A stretch of 27,867 nt of DNA from JAICLV01 sp036380925 (lineage in GTDB: Bacteria > Actinomycetota > Actinomycetes > Acidothermales > Acidothermaceae): contig DASVDW010000227.1 in the NCBI GenBank assembly GCA_036380925.1, positions 1-27,867 of the forward strand, written 5' to 3'. Positions within the stretch are counted from its first letter, which is position 1, and each line of letters begins with the position of its first letter. Under the pieces are notes generated by a model, which was given only the letters and a program-made list of their open reading frames with translations, searched no databases and was not told the origin of the DNA. This document shows positions 8,053-16,918 of this stretch, piece by piece. The position numbers and the translations under genes were made by a program.

Positions 8053-8733
8053 TCAGTCGGACACGGCCGGACGGCTGCGGGGGATCCGCCCCACGTTCGC
8101 CAGCGGCCAGGTAGGCATGACCGTCTTGCCCCACGTGCTGTTCGTCACCCCGGCGAACGACGCGTACCAGGCGAGCAGCGCGGTGACGATGCCCAGCCAT
8201 CCGGCGAACTTGTGGATGCCGGTGTTCTTCGCGAACTCACCGATGGTCAAGAACAGGAACGTCAGCGTCAACACCACGAAGACCGCGAGCACCGCGCCGT
8301 TCGTGCGCATCGCCGCGATCGTCATGTAGGCGGTGAAGATAGTCCACGCGAGCAGGTACAGGCCGACCGCCTTGTACACCTGATCGGCGGGCTGCAAGTT
8401 GCCGAGAATGTCGTGCACCAACCAGTAGTACGACAACCAGAACGCGCCGTACGACGAGAACGCCAGGGCACCGAACGTGTTGCCCTTGCGGAACTCCCAC
8501 ATGCCGGCGAGGAGTTGCGCGATGCCGCCGTAGAAGACGGCGAGCGCGAGCACGGAGCCGCCCAACGCGCCGTCGATCATGTTCGTGTTGAACACGCTCA
8601 GCACGAACGTCGTCATCGCGAAGCCGGCCAGACCGAGCGGGCCGGGATCGGCGATGGACGGTGACGGCGCCGACGGTGCGTGATCCGAGGTCGGCACGGC
8701 TTCGCGTGCGGGCATTGAGCTTTGGCTTGACAC
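8053..8733 (-). CDS. satP: Acetate uptake transporter, GPR1/FUN34/SatP family
   Basis: About 226 residues with six predicted helices, the family norm. Moves acetate (and often succinate) with protons across the cytoplasmic membrane. The signature NPxPLGLxGFA is present in the form DPGPLGLAGFAMTTFVLS, near residues 29-46, and the second hallmark, YGGIAQLLAGMWEFRKGNTFG, follows. The N-terminal 28 residues are a soluble Ser/Pro-rich leader. Translation likely starts at the GTG at 8733, because AGGAGG lies 4 bases upstream; a downstream ATG at codon 7 is possible. It lies 53 bp downstream of acs on the same strand, so uptake and activation of acetate are probably co-transcribed. Confidence 0.9.
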   Translation of the reverse strand: MSSQSSMPAREAVPTSDHAPSAPSPSIADPGPLGLAGFAMTTFVLSVFNTNMIDGALGGSVLALAVFYGGIAQLLAGMWEFRKGNTFGALAFSSYGAFWLSYYWLVHDILGNLQPADQVYKAVGLYLLAWTIFTAYMTIAAMRTNGAVLAVFVVLTLTFLFLTIGEFAKNTGIHKFAGWLGIVTALLAWYASFAGVTNSTWGKTVMPTWPLANVGRIPRSRPAVSD

Positions 8734-8786
8734 TGTTCCTCCTGGGTGAGGTGACGAACTGTGACGTGGTGTGTTGCTTGTTCGAC

Positions 8787-10760
<1,974 letters not shown>

Positions 10761-10813
10761 CAGGCCTCCATCGTGATCGTGTGTTCGCCGAATGCTGTTG
10801 AGCGGCGGCGACC

Positions 10814-10903
10814 CGCGCAACGGTTGACGCGCGATGGCGCGCCGAGCGGTGGATTTCTTGCGCCGAACGGACTAACCGATCGCCGAGCGGCGCCGCCCAG
10901 CGG
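10814..10903. promoter_or_regulatory. Direct-repeat array CGCCGARCGG in the acs/lytS divergent promoter
   Basis: Three near-identical decamers, CGCCGAGCGG 10840-10849, CGCCGAACGG 10861-10870 and CGCCGAGCGG 10881-10890, start 21 and 20 bp apart. Weaker copies flank them (CGCGCAACGG 10814-10823; CGCCCAGCGG 10894-10903). LytTR-domain regulators bind direct repeats about two helical turns apart, and a LytTR regulator is encoded in the divergent operon, so these are its probable sites. The remainder of the 214-bp gap shows no gene. Confidence 0.55.
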
Positions 10904-10974
10904 TCGATCAGGCGGCGAGCGAATCAGGCGCAGCAGTCTGGAACGAAGGCCGAATCCGCCCTACTGTCTTGGAC

Positions 10975-12159
10975 GTGAAATCCTTCGCGGTCGCCCTCGC
11001 GCTTGGCGGTATCGCCATCGCGCTGTGCGGCTCGCTTTGGTATTGGGTGCGGGGCAGCCGTGGCCTCGGCACTCCCCAGCAACGCACCACCTACGACGTC
11101 TTGCACACCGCGGGCCTCGCCGCGCGCGCGCTGCGCAGCGGACTCACGCGCGAGAGCGCCGCCCGCTCGGCGCCCGCGTTGCGAGCGCTGCTGGCCGCGC
11201 GCGCGACCGCGATCACCAGCACGTCCACGCTGCTGGCCTGGGACGGTCCCGGCGGGGATGATCACGCCGCGGCGGTGCTGCAGGCAAGCAAGCAGGTCGC
11301 GTCGTCCGGCAAAGCGCTCGCCCTCGGCCCCGGCGATCTCGCGTGCGCGGACGACGTTAACTGCCCGCTTCGCTCCGGCGTCGTCGTCCCATTGACCAGC
11401 GGCGGGATCGTCGTCGGCACACTCGTCGCCCTCGCGACGTCCGCCCGCGCGGGAATGCTGCGCTCGGCGGGCGAGGTCGCCCGCTTCGCGTCCACGCAAC
11501 TCGAACTCGCCGAGCTCGACAACGCCCGCGCGAGGGCGGCCGAGGCGGAGCTGCGTTTTCTGCGCGCGCAGATCTCCCCTCACTTCGTCTACAACGCGCT
11601 CACCGCGATCGCGTCATTTCTGCGTACAGATCCCGATCGCGCTCGCGAGTTGCTGCACGACTTCGCCGACTTCATCCGCTACAGCTTTAGAAGTCGCGGC
11701 CAGTTCGCCACGGTCGCCGACGAGCTCCGCGCCGTCGACACCTATCTCGAGCTTGAGCGGGCGCGATTCGGGGAGCGACTGCACGTGGTGTTGCGGGTGG
11801 CGCCGGAGGTCCTCGCCGTCGCGGTGCCATGCCTGCTCATTCAGCCATTGGTCGAAAACGCCGTGCGACACGGCATTGAACGCAAAGAGGGGGTCGGTCA
11901 CGTCACAATCGTGGCCGAGGACGGTGACATGGAATGCGTCCTCAGCGTTGAGGACGACGGCGTGGGCATGGATCCCGCCGCCATGCGGGAGCAATTGGCC
12001 GGACGACGTGGGGACGGTGTGGGGTTGTTCAACGTCGATGAGCGGCTGCGCCAAGTTTTCGGGGCCGACCACGGCCTCACGGTCGAAACCGCCGTCGGCG
12101 CGGGCACGAAGGTCGTCGTCCGCGTTCCCAAGTACCGCGCAGGGGTGCGCGCGTCATGA
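10975..12159 (+). CDS. LytS/YehU-type sensor histidine kinase with GAF-like domain
   Basis: About 394 residues. One transmembrane helix (about residues 3-24) is followed by a GAF-like sensory domain (about 65-175) and then the His_kinase/HATPase core. The phospho-acceptor is in LRAQISPHFVYNALTAI (His about 203), the N box is PLVENAVRHGIE, and the G boxes are DDGVGM and GDGVGLFNVDERL. The 5-helix LytS receptor domain of E. coli BtsS/YpdA is absent. Two cysteines lie in the GAF region (CADDVNC). It overlaps the response regulator by ATGA and sits upstream of an acetate/monocarboxylate symporter, so a role in sensing carboxylates or carbon state is likely. The start is GTG 10975; a TTG at 10969 is the alternative. 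Confidence 0.9.
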   Translation: MKSFAVALALGGIAIALCGSLWYWVRGSRGLGTPQQRTTYDVLHTAGLAARALRSGLTRESAARSAPALRALLAARATAITSTSTLLAWDGPGGDDHAAAVLQASKQVASSGKALALGPGDLACADDVNCPLRSGVVVPLTSGGIVVGTLVALATSARAGMLRSAGEVARFASTQLELAELDNARARAAEAELRFLRAQISPHFVYNALTAIASFLRTDPDRARELLHDFADFIRYSFRSRGQFATVADELRAVDTYLELERARFGERLHVVLRVAPEVLAVAVPCLLIQPLVENAVRHGIERKEGVGHVTIVAEDGDMECVLSVEDDGVGMDPAAMREQLAGRRGDGVGLFNVDERLRQVFGADHGLTVETAVGAGTKVVVRVPKYRAGVRAS

Positions 12160-12989
12160 CGGTCTCGCCGCCGGCCCCTCCGGCGCCGGTTGTCGACACC
12201 GACGCGGATCGGCTGCGCGTCTTGGTCGTCGACGACGAGGAGCCCGCGCGGGCCGACCTCGCGTTCTTGCTGCAGCAGCAAGGGGCCGTGGCGCACGTGG
12301 CCACCGCCTCCGATGCGACGGAGGCGCTGCGGCTCTTGCAGTCGCAGCAGTACGACGCGGTGTTTCTCGACGTTCGGATGCCCGGGCTCGACGGCCTTGA
12401 GCTCGGCAAGTTGCTGCTGCGCTTCACCGACCCACCGGTCGTCGTGTTCGTCACCGCCTACGAGGAGCACGCGCTCGCCGCGTTCGAGGCGCGAGCGCGC
12501 GACTACCTGCTGAAGCCGGTTTCGAACGAGCGCTTGAGCGATGTGGTCAGCCTGATCTGCCAAGCGCACCGGATTCCTCGCCAGCAAACGTCGCCCAGCG
12601 AGCCGTTCACCACCGACGCTTTGTCCTCGAACGCCGACGACATCCCCTCCGTGCCGGTCGAGTCTGGTGGCCGAACCGCGATCGTCGACCGGGCCGACGT
12701 CTGCTGGATCCAGGCCAACGGCGACTACGTGCGGCTGCACACCATCCATGGCGGCTCGCACCTGGTCCGGCTGCCGCTGGCGCTGTTCGAGGAGCGGTGG
12801 GCGTCCCACGGTTTCGTGCGAATACACCGCAGCCATCTGATCGCGTTACGATACGTCACCGAGGTCCGCACCGGCGCTGGTGGCGGCTCCATCGTGCGGG
12901 TCGCCGGGCAAGACCTCGCGGTCAGCCGCCGGCACACGGCCGAGCTCAAGCATCGCCTGCTGCGCGTCCCGCACGGTCGGCCGCGATGA
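12156..12989 (+). CDS. LytTR-family response regulator
   Basis: About 277 residues. The receiver domain occupies about residues 20-135: the acidic pair VVDDEEP, phospho-acceptor Asp72 in FLDVRMPG, Thr100 in VFVTAYEEHA and Lys120 in YLLKPV. After a Ser/Thr-rich linker comes a LytTR DNA-binding domain (about 168-275) with WIQANGDYVRLHT, FVRIHRSHLIALRYV and LAVSRRHTAELK. The ATG overlaps the kinase stop (ATGA), and its own stop overlaps the start of the DUF485 gene in the same way, so all are translationally coupled. It probably activates acs-satP and its own operon through the decamer repeats in the divergent promoter. That target is inferred. Confidence 0.93.
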   Translation: MTVSPPAPPAPVVDTDADRLRVLVVDDEEPARADLAFLLQQQGAVAHVATASDATEALRLLQSQQYDAVFLDVRMPGLDGLELGKLLLRFTDPPVVVFVTAYEEHALAAFEARARDYLLKPVSNERLSDVVSLICQAHRIPRQQTSPSEPFTTDALSSNADDIPSVPVESGGRTAIVDRADVCWIQANGDYVRLHTIHGGSHLVRLPLALFEERWASHGFVRIHRSHLIALRYVTEVRTGAGGGSIVRVAGQDLAVSRRHTAELKHRLLRVPHGRPR

Positions 12990-13360
12990 CCGTCCAGCCC
13001 CCGGCCAGGCAACGCGTCGTCATCAGGTCGGCCGAAGTCGGCCCGCGACGGGCCGGCCCTCCCGGGCCCGCGTTCGACGAACACAGCGAATACCGCGACG
13101 TCTTGCTGCACTCGCTGATCCGGGCTCAATTTGGCTTGACGCTGGGATTCATCGCGCTCACGGTCGGCGCGCTGATCTCGCTGCCGCTCGTCGTCTCGTT
13201 GCTGCCTTGGCTTGCGCGCAAGCATGTCTTCGGGCTGCCGTTCTCGTTGGCGGTTCTCGGAGTGGCCGTGTACCCCGTCCTGGTGCTCATCGGGCTTGCG
13301 TACACCCGACTCGCCGAACGAACCGAGCGGCACTTCCTCGACCTCGTCGACAAACTGTGA
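12986..13360 (+). CDS. DUF485 small membrane protein, symporter partner
   Basis: About 124 residues. A cytoplasmic N-terminal 40-50 residues, with the EYRDVLLHSLIRAQFG segment typical of DUF485 (YjcH in E. coli), precedes two hydrophobic helices (LTLGFIALTVGALISLPLVV and FSLAVLGVAVYPVLVLIGLAY) and a short charged tail. YjcH-type proteins lie beside acetate symporters and are thought to assist them; the molecular role is not established. The start overlaps the LytTR stop by ATGA, and the symporter begins 7 bp after its stop, so it is the middle member of the operon. Confidence 0.87.
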   Translation: MTVQPPARQRVVIRSAEVGPRRAGPPGPAFDEHSEYRDVLLHSLIRAQFGLTLGFIALTVGALISLPLVVSLLPWLARKHVFGLPFSLAVLGVAVYPVLVLIGLAYTRLAERTERHFLDLVDKL

Positions 13361-13367
13361 GCGGTCG

Positions 13368-15098
13368 GTGAGCGGCGGCTCGATGGCGCTCGTCGCGGTC
13401 ATCGTCGTCACGCTCATCACGATGGTCGTCGGCGCCCTCGGGGTTCGGGTCGCCCGCACGCCCGACGACTTCCTGGTGGCGGCGCGCGCGGTGCCGCCCC
13501 TGCGCAACGCCGCGGCCATCTCAGGGGAGTATCTGTCCGCCGCGTCGTTTCTCGGCGTCGCAGGCCTGCTGCTCAAAGACGGCCTCGGCATGTTGTGGTA
13601 CCCGGTCGGCTACGCGGCTGGCTATCTGATGTTGTTGCTGCTGGTTGCCGCTCCGCTTCGCCGGTTCGGCGCCTACACGATCCCCGACTTCGCGGAGGGC
13701 CGGCTCGGCGCGCCGAGGCTCCGGCAGGTCGCCACGATCTTCGTGCTGGTGATCGGCTGGTTCTACCTGCTGCCGCAGCTCAAGGGAGCCGGACTCACCT
13801 TGGAGGTGCTGCTCGGCACTCCCTACTGGGTGGGCGTCGCGGTCCTCGCGGTCGTCGTCACCAGCAACATCGCGGCGGGTGGCATGAAGGGCGTCACCTT
13901 CGTGCAGTCGGTGCAGTACTGGATCAAGCTGATGGCCATCGCCACACCAGCGATCGTGCTGATTGTCATCACCGGCGGCCTGCATCGGCAATCGCTGACC
14001 ACCGCGGCGCCGCCGTTCTTCGCCACGACGACGACGGTGAAGGTGCAAACGTCCGTCGCGTTCGTGATCGAGCAACCGGTCACCGTGCAGGCGCGAGGCA
14101 GCGTCGACGGCGCGAAAGTCGACGGCCCGGTGACCTTGACCGTCGGCACCCATCGCGTGGAGTCCGGCGCCGAGCTGGTCTTCCCCGCGGGAAGCGCCAC
14201 GCCGCACGCCGAAGGGCTGCGCGCGCAAAGCGGCTCGTCGTGGGTCTCGCCGCTGGTGAACGCCGGCCACAAGAGCGGCCACCCACTCGCCGCGACCTAC
14301 TCGCTGATCGTCGCCACCTTCCTCGGGACCCTTGGCCTGCCGCACATCTTGGTGCGCTTCTACACGAACCGAAATGGCCGGGCGGCTCGCCGGACGACCG
14401 TCATCGTGCTCGGCCTGCTCGGTGTCTTCTACCTGTTCCCGGCTGCCTTCGCGGTGCTCGCGCGACTGCGTGACCCGGGCCTGTACGTCACAGGCCAGAC
14501 CGACTCCGTGGTCTTGGTGCTGCCGCACGCGCTCATCACGAACGTGTGGGGCGAAATCCTCGGGGCGCTCGTGGCGGCGGGCGCGTTCGCCGCGTTCTTG
14601 TCCACGTCGTCCGGCTTGCTGGTGAGCGTCGCCGGCGCGATGGCGCACGATCTGCTGCGCGGCGGTGTGCGCACCTTCCGCCGCTGCGCGCTGCTGGCCG
14701 GCTTCATCGGCTTGCTCGCCGGACTGCAGGTGCAACGCTTCGACCTGAACCTGCTGGTCGGCTGGTGCTTCGCGATCGCCGCGTCGACGTTCTGCCCGTT
14801 GCTGGTGTTGGGCATCTGGTGGCGATCGCTCACCTGGGTCGGCGCGATCGCCGGACTCGTGCTCGGCGGGGTGTCGTCGTCCGCGGCCATCATCATGACG
14901 ATGCTCGGAGTCGGCAGCTCCGGTTGGCCGAGCGTTCTGCTCGGGCAACCGGCCATCTGGACGGTCCCGCTCGCCTTCGTCGCGATGATTGTCGGGTCAC
15001 GACTCACTCCGGCGCAGATGCCGGCCGACCTGGAGTCGAAGCTGCTGCAGCTGCACCTCCCGGAGGCGCTGCGGCCGGTCGCGCCAGTCGCCGACTGA
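13368..15098 (+). CDS. actP: Cation/acetate (monocarboxylate) symporter, SSS family
   Basis: About 576 residues, sodium:solute symporter fold with some 13 helices. Carries acetate, and possibly pyruvate or propionate, into the cell with a cation. ISGEYLSAASFLGVAGLLLKDG and the LGTLGLPHILVRFYTNRNG segment are characteristic of ActP/MctC. Between helices, about residues 205-305 (nt 13980-14280) form a non-hydrophobic, beta-prone extracytoplasmic insert ahead of the LPHILVRF helix. The GTG at 13368 lies 7 bp after DUF485; an ATG at 13383 is equally plausible, since neither has a good ribosome binding site. Its place behind a LytS/LytTR pair and opposite acs points to regulated acetate uptake. 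It could be called mctC. Confidence 0.9.
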   Translation: MSGGSMALVAVIVVTLITMVVGALGVRVARTPDDFLVAARAVPPLRNAAAISGEYLSAASFLGVAGLLLKDGLGMLWYPVGYAAGYLMLLLLVAAPLRRFGAYTIPDFAEGRLGAPRLRQVATIFVLVIGWFYLLPQLKGAGLTLEVLLGTPYWVGVAVLAVVVTSNIAAGGMKGVTFVQSVQYWIKLMAIATPAIVLIVITGGLHRQSLTTAAPPFFATTTTVKVQTSVAFVIEQPVTVQARGSVDGAKVDGPVTLTVGTHRVESGAELVFPAGSATPHAEGLRAQSGSSWVSPLVNAGHKSGHPLAATYSLIVATFLGTLGLPHILVRFYTNRNGRAARRTTVIVLGLLGVFYLFPAAFAVLARLRDPGLYVTGQTDSVVLVLPHALITNVWGEILGALVAAGAFAAFLSTSSGLLVSVAGAMAHDLLRGGVRTFRRCALLAGFIGLLAGLQVQRFDLNLLVGWCFAIAASTFCPLLVLGIWWRSLTWVGAIAGLVLGGVSSSAAIIMTMLGVGSSGWPSVLLGQPAIWTVPLAFVAMIVGSRLTPAQMPADLESKLLQLHLPEALRPVAPVAD

Positions 15099-15105
15099 GT
15101 CTGCG

Positions 15106-15137
15106 GGTCATCGCCGCCCCGCGCGGGGATGATGACC
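15106..15137. terminator. Stem-loop after the symporter gene
   Basis: GGTCATC 15106-15112 pairs with GATGACC 15131-15137, and the interior contains the self-complementary CCCCGCGCGGGG at 15117-15128. It starts 8 bp after the actP stop and ends before the HPP ribosome binding site, so it probably ends or attenuates the kinase-symporter operon. Confidence 0.45.
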
Positions 15138-15156
15138 GCGCGACAAGGAGGTGCGC

Positions 15157-15795
15157 GTGCAGCATCAGACCGCCCAGCATCGACACCACCAAGCGCATGG
15201 CGACCTCGCGCATGTCGCGGCCGGGCTCGCGCACCGGCTGCAGCTGCCCGAACCGTGGCGGGCCCATCACGACGACCACCTGGTGCTCGCCGCGTTCGTC
15301 ACCGTCAACGCCGCCGTCTCGATGGTGCTGGTGTCGGCGGTCGCGCTCGCGACGGGCGAGCCGTTCGTGTTTCCGTCGCTGGGCCCGACGGCGTTCTTGC
15401 TGTTCTACGCCGCCCGCCGTCCGGTGGCCAGCCCGCGCAACACGCTGGTCGGCCACGCGATCGGGGTTGTCTGCGGTTACGTCGCGCTGCTCGTGACCGG
15501 ACTGCAAAACGCACCCGCGAACCTGGACGACGTGACGTGGGCGCGCGCCGGCGCCGCCGCCATCTCGCTGTCGCTGACCGCGGGCGGCATGGTGCTGCTG
15601 AAATCGCCGCATCCGCCCGCTGGCGCGACCACGCTGATCATCTCGCTCGGCATGCTGCACACCTTGCCGCAGCTCGGCATCATGATGGCCGGCGTTTGCG
15701 CGCTGGTGCTGCAAGGTGTCGTCGTGAACCGGCTCGCGGGCGTGAATTACCCGCTCTGGAAGGCCAGATCGGACGACGGGAAGCCGGAGTTCTAG
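15157..15795 (+). CDS. HPP family membrane protein with His-rich N-terminus
   Basis: About 212 residues. Four hydrophobic helices and the defining motif SPHPPAGATTLIIS identify an HPP-family protein; plant/cyanobacterial members are linked to nitrite transport, while actinobacterial ones are uncharacterised. The first 40 residues contain about ten histidines (QHRHHQAH, AHHDDH). The GTG at 15157 is chosen because AAGGAGGTG (15145-15153) lies just upstream and overlaps an alternative GTG at 15151. It follows actP by 58 bp, but a stem-loop intervenes, so membership of that operon is uncertain. Its TAG stop shares the tetranucleotide CTAG with the stop of the convergent YciI gene. Confidence 0.83.
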   Translation: MQHQTAQHRHHQAHGDLAHVAAGLAHRLQLPEPWRAHHDDHLVLAAFVTVNAAVSMVLVSAVALATGEPFVFPSLGPTAFLLFYAARRPVASPRNTLVGHAIGVVCGYVALLVTGLQNAPANLDDVTWARAGAAAISLSLTAGGMVLLKSPHPPAGATTLIISLGMLHTLPQLGIMMAGVCALVLQGVVVNRLAGVNYPLWKARSDDGKPEF

Positions 15796-16127
15796 GACAG
15801 CGCCGAGCCGGGGAATCCCATGCAAGCATGCAGCTCATAGCGAAAGACTCCGGCCCGCACGCCGGGATCGTCGTCCAGGATGGCCTTCGTCTCCTCGACG
15901 GTGCGGGCGAAGATGCCGATGCCGTGCACCGAACTGTCGTCCCTGATCGGGCAGACGATCGGCAGCGCCCCCTCGGCGCGCAACGCCATGTTGCGGCGGC
16001 CGTGCTCCCACACGATCGCGGCCCGGTCGGGGCGGTCCTTCATCGGGCCAGACGTCAAGATCGCCACCGTGTAGGCCTTCGCCTGGGCGAGCGTCGCACG
16101 CATCTGCTCGTCGGTCACCTCGGTCAT
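15792..16127 (-). CDS. YciI family protein
   Basis: About 111 residues, a ferredoxin-like alpha/beta fold of the YciI/YCII-related family. Features seen: AYTVAILTSGP at the first strand, then IVWEHGRRNMALRAEGALPIVCPIRDDSSVHGIGIF, an HG(R)RNM helix typical of the family's conserved His, and a C-terminal VFRYELHACMGFPG strand. Enzymatic activity of most members is unknown (some are dehalogenase-like). ATG 16127 has GGGAG at good spacing. It is divergent from the VOC-ArsR-SRPBCC operon, and both start around the tandem palindrome, so the same repressor may control it. Its stop codon overlaps that of the HPP gene in the sequence CTAG. Confidence 0.8.
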   Translation of the reverse strand: MTEVTDEQMRATLAQAKAYTVAILTSGPMKDRPDRAAIVWEHGRRNMALRAEGALPIVCPIRDDSSVHGIGIFARTVEETKAILDDDPGVRAGVFRYELHACMGFPGSALS

Positions 16128-16161
16128 GCGCCGCTCCCACTTGCGTCGTCCGGGCAATAGC

Positions 16162-16194
16162 GTTAGCGTCTGCTAACTGTTAGTGAATGCTAAC
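16162..16194. promoter_or_regulatory. Tandem GTTAGC-N4-GCTAAC operator
   Basis: Two 16-bp palindromes lie one base apart: GTTAGCGTCTGCTAAC (16162-16177, perfect 6-bp arms) and GTTAGTGAATGCTAAC (16179-16194, one mismatch). They are in the 87-bp divergent gap between the YciI gene and the VOC-ArsR-SRPBCC operon. An ArsR-type repressor two genes away is the natural candidate ligand, giving autoregulation. Confidence 0.75.
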
Positions 16195-16214
16195 GCATGC
16201 CAGGGAGGTGCGCC

Positions 16215-16571
16215 ATGGGTCAACCGGTCGCGTTCTTCGAGATCAGCAGCCCCGATCAGAAGCGGGCACAGAGTTTCTACCGCGAGCTCTTCGACTGGCA
16301 AGTCGACGCCGACCCGTCGATGGGCGGCTACGCGCTCGTCGACACGCGTGCGGGCGAGGGCGCGATCATCGGCGGCATCGGCGCGTCCACCGGCCCGGAC
16401 GACGTCGGCATCAAGATCTACCTGCGCGTCGACGACCTCGGCGGGTACCTTCGCCGGGCCGAGGAGCTCGGCGGCTCGACGGTGCTGCCACCGACCAAAT
16501 TGCCCGGTGACTTCGGCAGTTTCGCCGTGTTCAGGGACCCCGACGGCAACGCGGTGGGCCTGTGGGCGTGA
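16215..16571 (+). CDS. VOC family (glyoxalase/dioxygenase-fold) protein
   Basis: About 118 residues, one complete vicinal-oxygen-chelate unit of two beta-alpha-beta-beta-beta modules. The N-terminal FFEISSPDQKRAQSFYRELFDW and C-terminal FGSFAVFRDPDGNAVGLWA blocks are classic for the single-domain 27 kDa-antigen-like/glyoxalase group. Ligand residues are partly ambiguous: the usual metal His near the N-terminus is replaced in FFEI, so metal catalysis is uncertain. ATG 16215 follows GGGAGGTG. The following ArsR gene starts within its last codons, so these are co-translated. A detoxification or ligand-binding role is an inference. Confidence 0.88.
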   Translation: MGQPVAFFEISSPDQKRAQSFYRELFDWQVDADPSMGGYALVDTRAGEGAIIGGIGASTGPDDVGIKIYLRVDDLGGYLRRAEELGGSTVLPPTKLPGDFGSFAVFRDPDGNAVGLWA

Positions 16572-16918
16572 GCGAGTTCGCGCCGGGCGACGCACTGCGG
16601 GCGCTCGCCGAACCACGGCGCCGAGCGATCCTGCAACTCGTCGCTGACGAGGAGCTGCCCGCAGGGCAGATCGCGGCCGAGTTCGAGGTCACCCGCCCGG
16701 CGGTCAGCCAGCACCTGGCCGTGTTGAAGAGCGCGGGGTTGGTGACCGAGCGACGCGACGGCGCGCGCCGGCTGTACCGAGCGCGGCCGGAAGGGCTTGC
16801 CGCGCTGCGGGAACTGCTCGACTCGATGTGGGCGTCGTCGCTCGACGTCGCCCGCCGGCTGGTCGAAGATGAGGCCGAAGATCGGGCCGGGTCGCAAGAC
16901 CGAAAGGCGACGGGATGA
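16568..16918 (+). CDS. ArsR family winged-helix repressor
   Basis: About 116 residues. The winged HTH spans roughly residues 5-90: DALRALAEPRRRAILQLVADEELPAGQIAAEF, then the recognition helix TRPAVSQHLAVLKSAGLV and the wing ERRDGARRLYRA. No cysteine-based metal site (CVCDLC-like) is seen, so it belongs to the non-metal ArsR group that commonly precedes SRPBCC genes. GTG 16568 overlaps the VOC stop as GTGA; a GTG at 16562 is the alternative. The 3' end overlaps the SRPBCC gene by ATGA. It probably represses the whole three-gene operon and perhaps the divergent YciI gene through the tandem palindrome at 16162-16194. Confidence 0.92.
   Translation: MSEFAPGDALRALAEPRRRAILQLVADEELPAGQIAAEFEVTRPAVSQHLAVLKSAGLVTERRDGARRLYRARPEGLAALRELLDSMWASSLDVARRLVEDEAEDRAGSQDRKATG

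Noticed and set aside
13521..14948. A 475-codon open frame on the minus strand inside the symporter gene
   Set aside because: Composition (Gln, Arg, Glu, His repeats) is that of a complementary-strand artefact; the plus-strand frame encodes an intact SSS transporter.
16162..16194. CIRCE/HrcA heat-shock element
   Set aside because: The half-sites share TTAGC with CIRCE, but the element needs TTAGCACTC-N9-GAGTGCTAA; here the arms are 6 bp with 4-bp spacing and no chaperone gene is near.
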